Source: Evernia prunastri (taxonomy: Eukaryota; Ascomycota; Lecanoromycetes; Lecanorales; Parmeliaceae). Taken from it: a stretch of DNA of 64,000 bases. This document shows positions 21,132 through 32,109 of this stretch, piece by piece. The notes under the pieces are model-generated. The model saw only the letters and a program-made list of their open reading frames with translations, had not been told where the DNA came from and did not search any database. The stretch covers positions 248,001 through 312,000 of the forward strand of contig NKYR01000009.1 in the NCBI GenBank assembly GCA_003184365.1. Reading direction: 5' to 3'. Each line of letters begins with the position of its first letter. Positions within the stretch are counted from its first letter, which is position 1. The position numbers and the translations under genes were made by a program.

Positions 21132-22068
21132 GTGCTGTCTCTGAAAGTTCCCCTCCTCGCCTTGAGAGAGTCTGAACCCTTCAGGATGACGACAGCAACA
21201 ACCACATGCTATCGTCGAGTCAAGGGCCTCATACAGACACAAAAAGGATGGGTGATTTGCCCCAAATCTTACGAAGGGCTCCGCTGCCAACCTGGACAAG
21301 AATGTCTCGACGAGCAGATATGCCATGACCCCAAGATTGCTTACCCTGATAGCAGTGGGTTCTACCTTGGTCTTTGCACGGTATCGAGAGCCTTACTCCC
21401 AGACCGTTTGGAAAGATGAAGCTCATTGTACACCACAGGATGCGACGTACAAGTCTCCCTCCTGCTCCCCAAGATGCACTGACCATGCGTGGGGAGACGT
21501 CACCTATAATTCTAGTACGAATCTGTGGGCTTGTTGCGGGACGAACGAGGCTTGCAACAAACCGACAAACGAGACATTCCTTGCCCCTCCGCCCCAGCAG
21601 CTCCTCGCTGCAGCATCCTCGCAATCGGCGACAACCGCGCCATCAACCAGCACTCCTAGTGCGAACGTGATAGGAACAAGCACACCGCCGGCGATGATCG
21701 AGCAGAACCCCCCTTTGAATGAAGGGCCGAAAACCGTGGCTTCAACTAGCATTCCTGGTGCGAGCGTGACGTTAACAAGCACACCGTCGGCGATCGTTGC
21801 TCAATCGTCTCTAAATGAAGGAGCAAAGGCGGGGATCGGAGTGGGCGCTGCTTCTGTTGCAGTAGCAATAATAGCTCTGTTAGCTTGGGTCATAATGCTA
21901 AGGAAAAGGTTGAGAAGCCCTAGTCAGGCTCAATATTCGACCGGCAAGCAAGACGCCAGCGTGACAAACGAGGTTTTGCCAGAGGAAGCGCAGCGGGATA
22001 CGACACACGAGCATGAACTGAGTGGCCACGGCTGGCCTTATGAGATGGAGGGAAGGCATCAAATTTAG
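21132..22068 (+). CDS. Cys-rich single-pass membrane protein
   Basis: A fungal surface protein of the layout Cys-rich ectodomain, Ser/Thr stalk, one membrane helix, short cytoplasmic tail. A 58-nt intron (21381-21438) joins ...CHDPKIAYPDSSGFYLGLCT in phase to DATYKSPSCSPRCTDHAWGD. The ectodomain then continues with NLWACCGTNEAC. The stalk (about 130-190) is rich in Ser, Thr and Pro with repeated STPSA-type units. The helix is VAVAIIALLAWVIML, followed by RKR. This pattern is common in ascomycetes, where its role is unknown; I know no catalytic motif. The start is uncertain. Met at 21132 gives about 292 residues, and Met at 21186 is internal. Neither gives a clean signal peptide, so an upstream exon is likely. 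Confidence 0.6.
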
Positions 22069-22329
22069 ATTCTGCGTTCTGGTCGGGCCTGCGTTACGGC
22101 TGCTCAATTCGCAGTTTCCGAAAAGATGTTGACAAGCTACCTTCTGATTCCCCATACAATTAATCAACCTTTTCAACAACCACTTACATGAGACTTCATC
22201 GCGAAATCTAGAATGTAGTATCAAACATGCACGGACAAGTACGATGGTTTTGAGATGGGAGGAGTTCTCAAAACTTCAACGTAGGGTGCAACTCCGATCA
22301 GCGTCAGTACACAGATGATATTAAAAGGA

Positions 22330-22518
22330 GCCTTACAATCATCCCATCCTAACTAATGGCGAATGAAATGCCGACTGTAGGTGCGTATCATAAGGCCAAA
22401 AATAACAAAGGTGGAGTAAGTTGCGGGAAAAGCAACGGTGCTCCTGGTGCGGATGTGAGGGTTCTACGAAGTTTGCGTTGACTCCCGGAGGAAGAGGTAT
22501 CGCACCAATGGTCTCCAT
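22330..22518 (-). pseudogene. Broken fungal rhodopsin-like membrane protein fragment
   Basis: From Met at 22518 the minus strand reads METIGAIPLPPGVNANFVEP, the N-terminus typical of the fungal rhodopsin-like (PTH11-related) integral membrane family. About 70 bp on, the match continues in the +1 frame: ATYSTFVIFGLMIRTYSRH, then FIRH, a TAG at 22353-22355, and LGWDD. The family has HxLGxDD at that place, so the TAG replaces a codon such as CAG. The frameshift, the stop and the missing rest of the gene (later helices not found downstream) mark it as a pseudogene fragment. Confidence 0.55.
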
Positions 22519-22793
22519 GATTTGGCCGGCTTTAGGGGTCACGCGGAAGTAGCTTCTTGAGGCTCTCTGCTGGGATGGTACCCCAAAATTTTCGGAGTAC
22601 AAGAGGCCGTCAAAATCCGGCGGGAATACCGAACGGAGGTGAGCAAGTTTATAAGAGCTGAGGTGAACGTCTTGGGGAAACCACTCGCCGCAACAGAGGA
22701 TTGTTTCCCCAAAATGCCAAGTTTGCCTGGAGAGGTTGGGCATCTTATACTCGTGCAGTAGAAAATTATTCGAAGATGACAAGGGCAATGGGT

Positions 22794-24670
22794 TCAATGC
22801 TTCACGCTTCCGCCTCCATACTTCGCAAGGTATTCATCCTTCAGGCCTGCCAAGTCTCGAGCAGTACGTGGGACGAAGTAGTTGTTGAACCAGCCTTTGA
22901 GATGCGATGACAGGCCAACCTCACGCAGAAGCTTATCCAGGTAGAAATTTGATTCGAAGGTCACAAAGTTGCCCCGTTCACCGCTTGACAGGTACCGTCG
23001 CTTGTTGTACGCGATCATCTTGGCGATTTCGGCTTGCTTGTCTTCTAGGGATGGGAGCGTGATCTTCTTGTCAAGGAAGGCGGTCGCCCAAATGGCTTGG
23101 CATTCTACGCCTTGGAAGTAATTTGTAACGACGGAGTAGCCGATGAAGGCTATGGAATCGTCGTTTAGAGGGCCGATGCCATTATACAAACGATACGGGG
23201 TGGTCGGAGAAGGTCTGTGAAGATGCTGCGGAGGGCTGGCCAGCATGGGAAATTGTTTCAGAACCTCTGGGTCTGCTCGCCGCTCAAGTCGTGCCCACAG
23301 TTCTGCTTCTTCGGATGGTTCGTCTTTGAGACGATGGGGCAAGCCTAGCTGGACAAGATGGTCTGGTTCAAAGAAGTCGAAAGATGCCGCATCCCAGCCA
23401 GTGCCGCACAAAAGCACGTCACTTGCTATCTCGTCTCCTTTCTTCAGGCGAATGAGCTTCTTGTCGAGCTCAAGGATATCATCTAGATAAATATGAACGT
23501 TTGGCGCGACGGTCTCCCAGAAGTCTGCTCGATTGAGAAGGCCTGCTGTTCCATTCTGCCAGAACAACCTATGGTCCATTAGCCGGAATTCCACGATCTC
23601 GTCTATCATACTGAAAAGGTCGATTTGGTTGAGCTCGTGAACTTGATTTTGCAGCACAAACCCGATCTTGGTATGATATATGGGTATGAATCAACTTACG
23701 GGACATGCGGTTTCAGATTCTCGAAGCCTTCCAACGCATTCTGTCTCCCATCAAAATCTGCTTCTGCCCGAGTCTCTTTATCCGCACCACCCCAGACAGC
23801 ATGCACGATTTTTCTGTCCAAGATTGGTTCCGTGTACAAATCGCGTCCACAAGGTTTCGGGATTGAAGATCGAAGGCGACAGCGTAGAGGCTATCCAGAC
23901 GGAAGCAATCTGGGACGCATTTTTGTAAGGACCCTTCCCCTTCGGAGAAACGAAAAATGCAGGGCCCGTGCCAGATGCCCGAATAATCCATGATACAGAT
24001 TTCCCAGCTTTTACAGAGGCATAGACCATGTCACCAGCTGACTTCCCTCCACCGAGGACTGTAACGTTCTGAATTTCGGCGGAAGATACAACAGAAGACT
24101 GCCCGAAGCTCTCTTGGTGAATGACTGGTGCGTCGAAGTGGTCTTTTCCCGGAACCTCGGGCATATTGGGTGTAGAGGTCAGGCCGCTGGCGATGATGAT
24201 TTTCGAGGCACGAAAGACAGCTGTGTCGCCAGTAACAATCCAGACCTTGTCTAGCTTCTTAATAGATTTCACTTCGAACCCGAACCTGATTCTATCACGC
24301 AGACTCTGATCGGCGAAGCGGCGGTGATCCACGTACTCTTCCACATAGTTGGAGGTGTGTCTGGCTTTGAAGAGTTCATAGTAGAGGTCGTTTTCGGGCG
24401 GGCGGGGCATACGCATGTCTGACCACTCCGCCGTGCCCACTGACCATTGTGTCCAAAAATCTTCGTAAGATCTCCTAGAGTTCCACACGCCACCGGGGCA
24501 ACTGTCCTGCTCAAGAATGACCAGTCGGCATTCCGGGTGGACTTCAAGATAGAATCTAGCCGCAGCGATGCCGGACAACCCTGGTGTTCCAAGTAAGTCA
24601 TCGAGTATTGGTAAAAGAGTTCAGTCTCACCTGCACCAACTACCACTAAGTCAACATCTTGGGGATCCAT
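22794..24670 (-). CDS. Flavin-containing monooxygenase with a frameshift
   Basis: FAD/NADPH-dependent monooxygenase of the fungal FMO-like group; the substrate is unknown. Exons: 24631-24670, 23700-24580 and 22794-23568, with GT-AG introns 24581-24630 and 23569-23699. The N-terminus has the FAD Rossmann motif GAGLSG (Gly12, 14, 17) and then QDSCPGGVWN. VLGGGKSAGDMVY is the NADPH site, and HQESFGQS resembles the FMO signature. The C-terminal part includes LLCGTGWDAASFDFF. At about 23811-23818 one extra base breaks the frame: TNLGQK reads on out of frame, while VHAVWGGADKETRAEADF continues in the next frame. Without that base the exons give 564 residues. It is either a sequencing error or a recent knock-out. 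Both flanking parts look intact. Confidence 0.8.
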
Positions 24671-25635
24671 CGCTAACCAGGACCTGGTTCAATATATTTT
24701 CCAGCTGCAGTCTGTGTCGATGCAATTTGAATCCTTTGCACACTTCGACAACTCTTAAGATGATATAGTATGATTGAGATATTCTGAAAGGATAGATGGA
24801 CCATTTCAATACCCCCTCTGAAGCAAATCCTATACCTATACCATACCAAATGAACGATGGCGTGGAGGAACCAACACCAACAACCAACATATAATCATAC
24901 TTTCAAGAGCAACAGCTAGTCATGACCAATGCCCTGACCATCTTGAACAGGCTCTGATTCCAAGTGCACTGGTTCGACTTTCAGCCAGATGAATACTCCG
25001 TGATAGATTGAAGTGGTTCGCAAAGCATGATGTCCTAGCGCTTACGGGAGCAATCTGGCGGTACTTACTTACATTAGGCGTCGGTATCTAAAGACTAAAG
25101 TACCTTAGATGGCGGCGCCGGATAGGGGCCTCGGAGTTCACGGCAAGCCGCAACGCCGACCGGCAAGCTCAATCTCCCCAGAGCAAATAAATCAACTTCT
25201 GAGCTCTATCTAGGTACCGTCGTCGTTGTCGAGCAACAACTCTTCCCCCCCCTCAAACCCTCTGCACCGCAAATCACTCGGGTGAGTGGTGGGTAGGTAC
25301 TTTACATGTTTCTGTTGTCTCTTTCTCACTAAGACATGCCCTCCAAAAAATTTGCGTGCTTTCACTCTTGGGTCTTTACAGCTTTGTTCTAAGAGCAGGA
25401 ACGACATGAGCAGGGAGCGCGCGGATTACTCTGGGATGATGTAGACAGTACTTGATTTGATTGATCTAGGCGATGACGAATTGACAACCACGAACTGCAG
25501 CCAAAGAGCAGTCACATCCCCCCAACTATGCCGCAACCCCCATGAAATCCCAAATTATCCAATGAAATCCAACAAATCGCCACGCGAAGCCTCCCCACAA
25601 AAGAACCTCCCACACGTCGCCCTAATCGTCCCAGC
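24671..25635. other. Intergenic region
   Basis: No gene is supported. It holds the promoter of the monooxygenase gene and the 3' flank of the secreted-protein gene. A minus-strand 65-codon frame at 25210-25407 is basic but unrecognised. Confidence 0.45.
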
Positions 25636-26391
25636 CTACTTGCACCGATCGCACATATCGTCAAGATCAGCGTACAGTTCCCCATGACTATGCACCGTCC
25701 GATCATACGGCAGCACCAGCTGGCTATCGCAGTAAGCCGAGCACTTGTCGTCGACGTAGTCCTGCGGCATCTTGATGAGCCCCTGGTCCTTGCCGAGGCG
25801 CCGCTTCTGCATGTCGATGCGGCCCCCGCGCCCGTAGTAGATCCAGTCGACGTCCTCCTGCGGCTTCAGGATCATCCAGGTGTGCTTGGCGTGGTTCGGC
25901 AGCGGCGAGTAGATGAAGGAGTAGTCGTTGTCGACGAAGGTGTTGGGCCAGTTGAGGTCCGTTTCCGTCTGGAACCCACCGAGGTCGTCGTAGCCGCAGC
26001 CACGCTTGTCCAGCGGGAAGGAGTCCTCCATGCAGTAGTGGTTCAGGAAGTAGGTGGCGTTGTCGTGGAAGTTGTAGTACTCGTAGCGCCAGAAGTGCCC
26101 TTGCAGCATCTCGCCGGGCTCGATGCCGATGCCGTCGGGGGTGCCTTTGCCGGGGGGAAAGTTCGACCGCGGGATGATGTCGGACATGGCGGTTTTGCAG
26201 TAGCAGAATGTGGTGCGCAGGTAGTCGCCGTTGGGGCCGGTGATTGGTCGTTCGCCGATGAAGCCGGGCGTCCATTCGGCTGTTAGGATCCCTGATTCGA
26301 TCGCATTGCCCCAGCGTCGTGGCTCGATTGGGAATGAGAGGATTGGCGAGAGTACAGCGAGTGCGGTGGTGAGGAGGGTGATTGGAGACAT
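25636..26391 (-). CDS. Secreted eight-cysteine protein, unknown function
   Basis: A single exon of 251 residues. The first 20 or so residues form a signal peptide (MSPITLLTTALAVLSPILSF). The mature part has eight cysteines: a CxC pair early (TTFCYCKT), one in NHYCMED, one in RGCGYDD, two in DKCSAYCDS and two in the terminal DDMCDRCK. That would allow four disulfides, typical of extracellular fungal proteins. It is rich in Tyr, Trp and Asp. I recognise no enzyme motif. The coding region is GC-rich at third positions, unlike its AT-richer flanks, which also leaves long open frames on the other strand. It could be an effector-like or cell-wall protein; this is inference. Confidence 0.8.
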   Translation of the reverse strand: MSPITLLTTALAVLSPILSFPIEPRRWGNAIESGILTAEWTPGFIGERPITGPNGDYLRTTFCYCKTAMSDIIPRSNFPPGKGTPDGIGIEPGEMLQGHFWRYEYYNFHDNATYFLNHYCMEDSFPLDKRGCGYDDLGGFQTETDLNWPNTFVDNDYSFIYSPLPNHAKHTWMILKPQEDVDWIYYGRGGRIDMQKRRLGKDQGLIKMPQDYVDDKCSAYCDSQLVLPYDRTVHSHGELYADLDDMCDRCK

Positions 26392-26806
26392 TACTAAATG
26401 TGTTGCTGTGAATATGAGATTCGAGGATTTTTGAGTCTTTTTATTTGAAAGGCCGATGGTGATCTGATCGTCCTGATGTTGTGGTGTTGCGTGATTGCGA
26501 ATGGTATGTAGGATAGAAGAGAAGACGATGTTCCATAGGATTTTATGCCTCTCAAAAATTGCAATATAAAAATTTGCAGAAAATTACCTGGATGCGGTCT
26601 TGGCACGCACATTGTTCTGTTTGCCTTCCAAGTCTCGCTCTAGTGGCAAATTGAGAGAGTTTGAGACCCACATCCGAATACTTTACCTATTTCCCATCCT
26701 TAGTCCGCCCCTCACGAGAAATGTAAAAATGAGTACAATTTCCCTACCTGATTGGCGGGTGATAGGTGAGAGGTAAATGTGGCGCATCACACTACAATTG
26801 CCCTCC
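26392..26806. other. Intergenic region between two minus-strand genes
   Basis: AT-rich 5' flank of the secreted-protein gene and 3' flank of the Zn2Cys6 regulator gene. I see no further feature. Confidence 0.5.
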
Positions 26807-29170
26807 TCACCAACTGATGGACTCCATGACAGTATCCCGTACCTTCTCTAATGGACTTCGCTGGCGACTATATCTAACAGTCCCAAGGCGTCCCTGCATA
26901 TCAAATTTGACTTCAACGTCCGATATACGTGCCCAATCGGGTACATCCTCGCTACGAGTGACATTGCCGAGTCCGTCCTCTTCAATGTCAATAAGTCTCC
27001 CGGCAACGCGCGCCGTGATAATGCTGTCCCAAATCCCTTCTTGGCGCGGGGCTGCATACAGGAGCGCAACGGCCTTCCTTCGTATGACGGGATGACGGCA
27101 CCTGTGGGCCACGGCGTAGAGAGGGGCAACAATGTTCATATCCAAGGTAAAGTCAGGACCTCGTTTTCCTGTGGACTTATCGCGAGTCGAGGACTTGACG
27201 ATCATCGCGGCCAAGTTTACCATATGTTCGTAATGCTCGGTGAACATGTCCCACGCAGTCTCATCACTGAACACATTGACAGTGCTGACGTTGAGGTATA
27301 TCATACCAAAGCTGTGGCTAATCTCTAGAGTACGAGCCGCCTGTAAGCCTTTACTATCCAATGAATTTCCGTGGTCTTGCAGAAAGGCTTGGAATGCAAC
27401 AAGCCATTTCTCAAAGACATCGAAAGTTTCTTGTCGAACCGTTTCCGTCGATCTAAGAGTGTCGAGCGGCCCTCGACCTTTAATTTCTGCGTTCTTTGAG
27501 TAGACGGCATTGGCCTCAAGTTCATTCAGGAACTCAATAAAACTGTTCCAATGGTAATCCAATGAGTTCCTAGCTTGATTCAAGGAAGTAAATACGGCTG
27601 GGATTTCGCGACAAAATCCCCTGTGTATATCTCTCGGGCACTTTTTGAGTAGCATCGGTCGAGTTCCTAACATCTACAATGCGGTTAACGACGGTAGTCG
27701 ACCTTAGAGAACGGTAGAAGCTGCTCGTAAGGGCTTACGACCAGCGAAAGGAAGCGCTGACACACCTGAGCTGTTTGAGCATCCAGTCGGTTGAACAGTA
27801 TCTCAAGCTCCTGGAAATCCACAAACGGATGCGATGGTGTCGTGAGCACATCATGGTGTTGCTCGCCGTCCTCGTTAAATCCTACTTCAGACAAAATTTT
27901 AACTCCACTGGTAACGTGGGAGACGGCTGATCCATGGTGGCCGCGCAATGTCTAGGGATTTATCAGCCAAACAATTGCCGCTTGCAGTATATCGCTCCTT
28001 GATCGCTTCCTACTGAGAATATTTAATGATGGCCGAAGAAAAGGCTTACCTCGAAGCAAGCGAAGAACATGCAAGCAATAAGACATACGTCAATGGCTTT
28101 CTGGCCCTTACTTGCAGGTTTGATCAGTTGCTGAATGGCTTGGTTGTAGTGTTTTAGAGCGAAGCCGCCTTCACCCTTATTCCATACAGGATTCATAACG
28201 GAGTTGTCTCCGGCTTCAAAACGCTCGTGCAGCGAGCCCAGTGCGAGAACTGCATGTCTTATAGCCGGTTGATGATGAGTCGCTCGGAGTACTAAGCAGC
28301 CCCAGAAATCTGAATCCCAGAAGCCCGACAACTGAGGCGCAGTTCGGTTGAGAAAGAAGTCAAAGCAACGTCGTTCCTCCTTGTTGACCTGAGGATCGAG
28401 AATTCGGTTCGATAGTACAACCATGGCCGAATTACTAGGCTCTGCCACAGCGCATATGCCATTCCTCGGTTTTGAATCTTCATAGACTGTACTATAACCG
28501 TCACACTGAGTGGATATTGAGACATTAGCTTCTTCTAGATTTGGCAGCAAGAAGCGTAAAGGGTTTGGAGCCGAAAGTAGAAGTCAGAAGACCTACCTTT
28601 CTACCAGTGCTTGTACACCTTTCGCAGTTGGGCTTCCTTTCATCGCACTTTACACGTCGAACTGGAACCGATCTCGAGCTTTAGCTTCTTCGCCAGTGCT
28701 CATAGACAGTCAGTCTTACTCCTGTCATATTCGTTAGTGAATTGAAGGATATAGCGCACCAGATAGCGTTGCGTTCTCCCAAGGCCAGAGTGATTGTAGT
28801 TTTAAGAAAGTATAGACAAACGGGAGCCTGATAGTCGCACACTCCGACCGCTCCTAAATGACTAAGGCGGTTCTTGATACCCCAATGAGATTAGACTGAC
28901 TCACTTGCAGGTAGTACAACCCGTCTTTACTTTGGGTTTGCTTCTTCGGGGCCGCTTGACATAGACCTTGTCGGTAGTCGCCTTGCTGGATGCATCAGAA
29001 GGCAAGACGTCCTTGATGAGACGTGCAATCGAAACTTTGTGGCTGAGATCTCCAGCCATCATGGACGCAGTCTCTGAGGCAGTTGGAAAGAGATATGGAC
29101 AATTGTTCCGTAGAAGCGAGACTTGTACGAAGGGACCAATGAGAGGGGAGAAAGTACGCGTGTCCTCCAA
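26807..29170 (-). CDS. Zn2Cys6 fungal transcription factor
   Basis: Predicted nuclear DNA-binding regulator. Five exons: 28905-29170, about 28597-28672, 28050-28505, 27766-27951 and 26807-27673. They sum to 1851 nt, exactly 617 codons. The zinc cluster spans three exons: GCTTCK, then RRVKCDERKPNCERCTSTGRK, then CDGY. It is unusually far from the N-terminus, preceded by about 85 residues. The rest (WGCLVLRATHHQPAIRHAVL, LGSLHERFEAGD, FACFE) is the middle homology region of fungal-specific factors. With the only in-phase canonical acceptor for exon 2, the second and third cysteines are nine residues apart instead of six. That splice site may be wrong or unusual. The targets are unknown; the neighbouring secreted-protein, RTA1 and GST genes are possible but untested. 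Confidence 0.85.
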
Positions 29171-30300
29171 AATTTAGACAGTGACAGAAGATGTGTTTGG
29201 TAGAGGTGAAGTAGCGAGTCCTTTTTTAATGTGCGGTTGGATATTTTACACCAGGTAAAGTAAGCCGGGTACTCTAAGGATTCGCCAGTCTGGCCTCAAG
29301 CTTGTCATCTTGTCACCTTCATTTCCGCTCGCTGACATGGAAAGTCGGGCTGGGTTAGAGGGCAGACGATAGAATTGTAGTACTAGTATCTTATTTACAT
29401 ACCTATACATGTATTAATAGACTCCTTACAGTATTCGTGCTTGCTTTCAAGAAGCCGTGGAAGCCTGGTAAGGCAGAGCTAGTGATGCATTAGCGCAAAA
29501 GCAATGCGGCAGGGCTACTAGCGTAATTTCAAGATACGAGTCAACCAATAAAATTCGATGAGCTCCATGATGAGTGCATGTTCATTTTCATCATCGCTGT
29601 TAAGACTGAAGACTGAAGAATGCGGCAAACCGTTGTATCGTTCATCCTGCACCCTGACTTACCTTACCTTGAAGTATAGTCAGCTCGGTAAGGCATTGCT
29701 ACACTCAAGGATCAACGTTTTATGTTTCCTGTTTACCTTGGTGTAACATTATCCTAGAGCTACCTTGTTCTACCCACCCTTTCTCCTTGGCGGTGTTGGA
29801 GAGTTCGTAAATTGGTTTCAGTATGTCAGATCTGAGATCGTGTATTACCCTCATCTGCCTCATCCTCTTGGCCAAGGACGAGCCAAGTGAGTGGCACGGT
29901 GAGAGTTTTCCGAGTATTTCATTGGTCTGCTCGTATGTCACCACGTTACAATATCTGCTTCAACTTTGAATCAAGACCGTCAAAACCTCACACGGACACA
30001 GCCCGCCGACGCGTGCATCCAATGCTTACATCCGAACCATGAGTGAAGACTATATCTATGCCATGATGCCCCTCGCAGACTTTCATCTCTCACTCCGCAC
30101 AAGGCTTACTACAGTAGATGAACTATCGCTCTCAAGTATCATTCTGTCTGTCTTCCTCTGTTAGCTGAGTGCCATTGATTCTCATACTGCCTTCACTTCC
30201 ACAAACTCTCCTTGCATCTTACTGGCGCCTTAATTTCTGTCTACGTTCGGGCAAGCATCAACCCAGCAGTACCAGCTTGTATTCGCATCTGTTATCCACA
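29171..30300. other. Intergenic region
   Basis: No gene is supported. The divergent promoters of the Zn2Cys6 regulator and the RTA1-like gene lie at its ends. The middle (about 29360-29760) is AT-richer with short ORFs only. Confidence 0.45.
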
Positions 30301-31413
30301 ATGGGAGGCTGCCCAGCTCAAACGGATCCAAACACCCAATGGCCAGACTTTTGTCCAAATTCTGGAGCCGCATATTTCTTCGCCGTTCTCTTCGGCCTCA
30401 CTCTCACCGCGCACATTGTTCAATCCATCATATACCGCAAAGGCTACAGTTGGGTCATAGCAATGGGAGCACTGTGGGAGATGGCGTGCTACGTGTTCCG
30501 TATCCTCAGTATCGAGCACGTTGCAAATGAAACGTTTTACACGGTTTGGTTCGTCCTGATACTGGTAAGACCGTCTTTGCATACTTAAAGAACAAACTTT
30601 TGGATCGAAAGCTAATGGACGCTTAGCTTGCACCCCTCTGGATCAACGCATACGCTTACATGGTCTTGGGCAGGATGGTGTACAATTTCACCTCTAGCGC
30701 CAAGATCTTGGGGTTCAAAGCGTGGAGATTCGGCCTTTATTTCGTACTTCTCGACATCTTCGCGTTCGTCGTCCAGGCCGTAGGAGCTAGCATGGCCTCG
30801 GGGAGTAATGTTCCCCAAAGCCAGATTTTCAGAGGTAGATAGAGTCGGCAACCGGCATATCCACGCAGACCACTCGTTGACTCCCTCCCAGGTCTCCACA
30901 TATACATGGGCGGTATCGGCCTGCAGCAATTCTTCATCTGCTGCTTCGTTGGCCTGGCCATCCGTTTCCAGCAACAGATGAAGCGTGACGCTTCCGCCGC
31001 GGATCAGAAACGAGCACTGCGCATGCTCTACATCCTTTACGCCGTCCTGACACTCATCACCGTAAGCGCACACCCCCTACCCCTCCCGTAGTCACCTCCC
31101 CCNCCCCAAAAAAAACCTTAAAAAATAAACTCACACGGCCCCCTTCCAGGTCCGCATCATCTTCCGCCTGGCCGAATACGCCAACGGCTACAAATCCGGC
31201 ATCCCCGTCCACGAAGCATACCAATACATCCTCGACTCCACCCTCATGCTCACCGCCCTCGTCCTCTTCAACGCCGTCCACCCGGGACGGCTCATGCCGG
31301 GCCCCGCGAGCGATTTCCCCAGCCGCAAGGAGAGGAAGCGCGTCGGGAAGGAGAATGTCAGAGGGCGGATGGCGGGCGATCTGCCGCTCTATAACTCAAC
31401 CACGGAGATTTGA
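30301..31413 (+). CDS. RTA1-like seven-helix membrane protein
   Basis: Fungal RTA1/lipid-translocating exporter family of seven-helix plasma-membrane proteins, linked in yeast to resistance to aminocholesterol and to sphingoid-base export. Four exons: 30301-30564, 30627-30834, 30892-31061 and 31150-31413, all GT-AG and in phase, giving 301 residues. Helices are seen at AAYFFAVLFGLTLTAHIVQS, WVIAMGALWEMACYVFR, FYTVWFVLILLAPLW, WRFGLYFVLLDIFAFVVQAV, GLQQFFICCFVGLAIRF, ALRMLYILYAVLTLIT and YILDSTLMLTALVLFNAVHP. The family markers EMACYVFR and LLDIFAFVVQAVGA are present. An ambiguous base (n) lies in intron 3 at 31103. The C-terminal tail is short and basic. Confidence 0.9.
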
Positions 31414-32109
31414 CACCGTGGAGCCGCATGCGGGGGCGGAGAGGATGCCGACGGTTCCCGAGACCGATGGGACGACGGTCACGTATGGGCTTGTGAAGGG
31501 GGTTTGAGGAATGAGGGGGTTCGTAAGATTGGCGTCCGTGGCGACGGACGACGTTGAGGTTGTTTCGAGGCTGATTGGCATCGGTGGCGACGGCGTTGAG
31601 GCTGTTTCCAGGCTGGGTGGCTGCGGGGAGGTGATGGGTTCTACTTTGGATCAAGAGGTGTGTACTACTCTACAGTTCAGGCGATGGGAAATGTTTGGGG
31701 TCATCTTGGCGCAGGGTGATTGTCGACTACGGGGTTTTAGATGGTCTTTTCGGGCATGAGAAGTCCTTGTGCTTGCGGCATCATTTAAAGCAATTCCATC
31801 GGCGCGAGGATTTCGATGAATATCAAAGCTAGATAATATATAGAATGCCAGAATGTAAGAAAGAGTTTCTTGACCAGGTACTATGTAGTATGTTTCTACT
31901 TTGTGCTAGGTAGCTATGTGCTTAGAGAGTGTAAATCTATCGGCGAGAAAGCATGCAGCGAATAGTGGTGATGCCGGACTAGAAGCCCACAGCAAGCCCT
32001 TGCTGTCTTCCACTTTTCTTTCATCTGCTCGCCAATCCCATCTCTTACGACACCCCATTCGGAGCCCCGCTTCGTACCCCATTCTGAGCCGCATCCTGGA
32101 CCAATGTTT
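31414..32109. other. Region between convergent RTA1-like and GST genes
   Basis: 3' flanks of both genes. A plus-strand frame (31511-31759) contains a degenerate internal repeat (GACGNNGTTGAGGNTGTTTC) but no protein I recognise. AT-rich DNA occurs at 31790-31930. Confidence 0.45.

Noticed and set aside
23800..23840. 37-nt intron (gtggac...ggacag) to explain the monooxygenase frame change
   Set aside because: Too short for a normal fungal intron, and it would remove text (RFVHGTNLG) that matches the family.
25684..26286. Long open frames opposite and in another frame of the secreted-protein gene (200 and 183 codons)
   Set aside because: They are Val/Asp- or Arg/His-biased shadows caused by the GC-rich third positions of the real gene.
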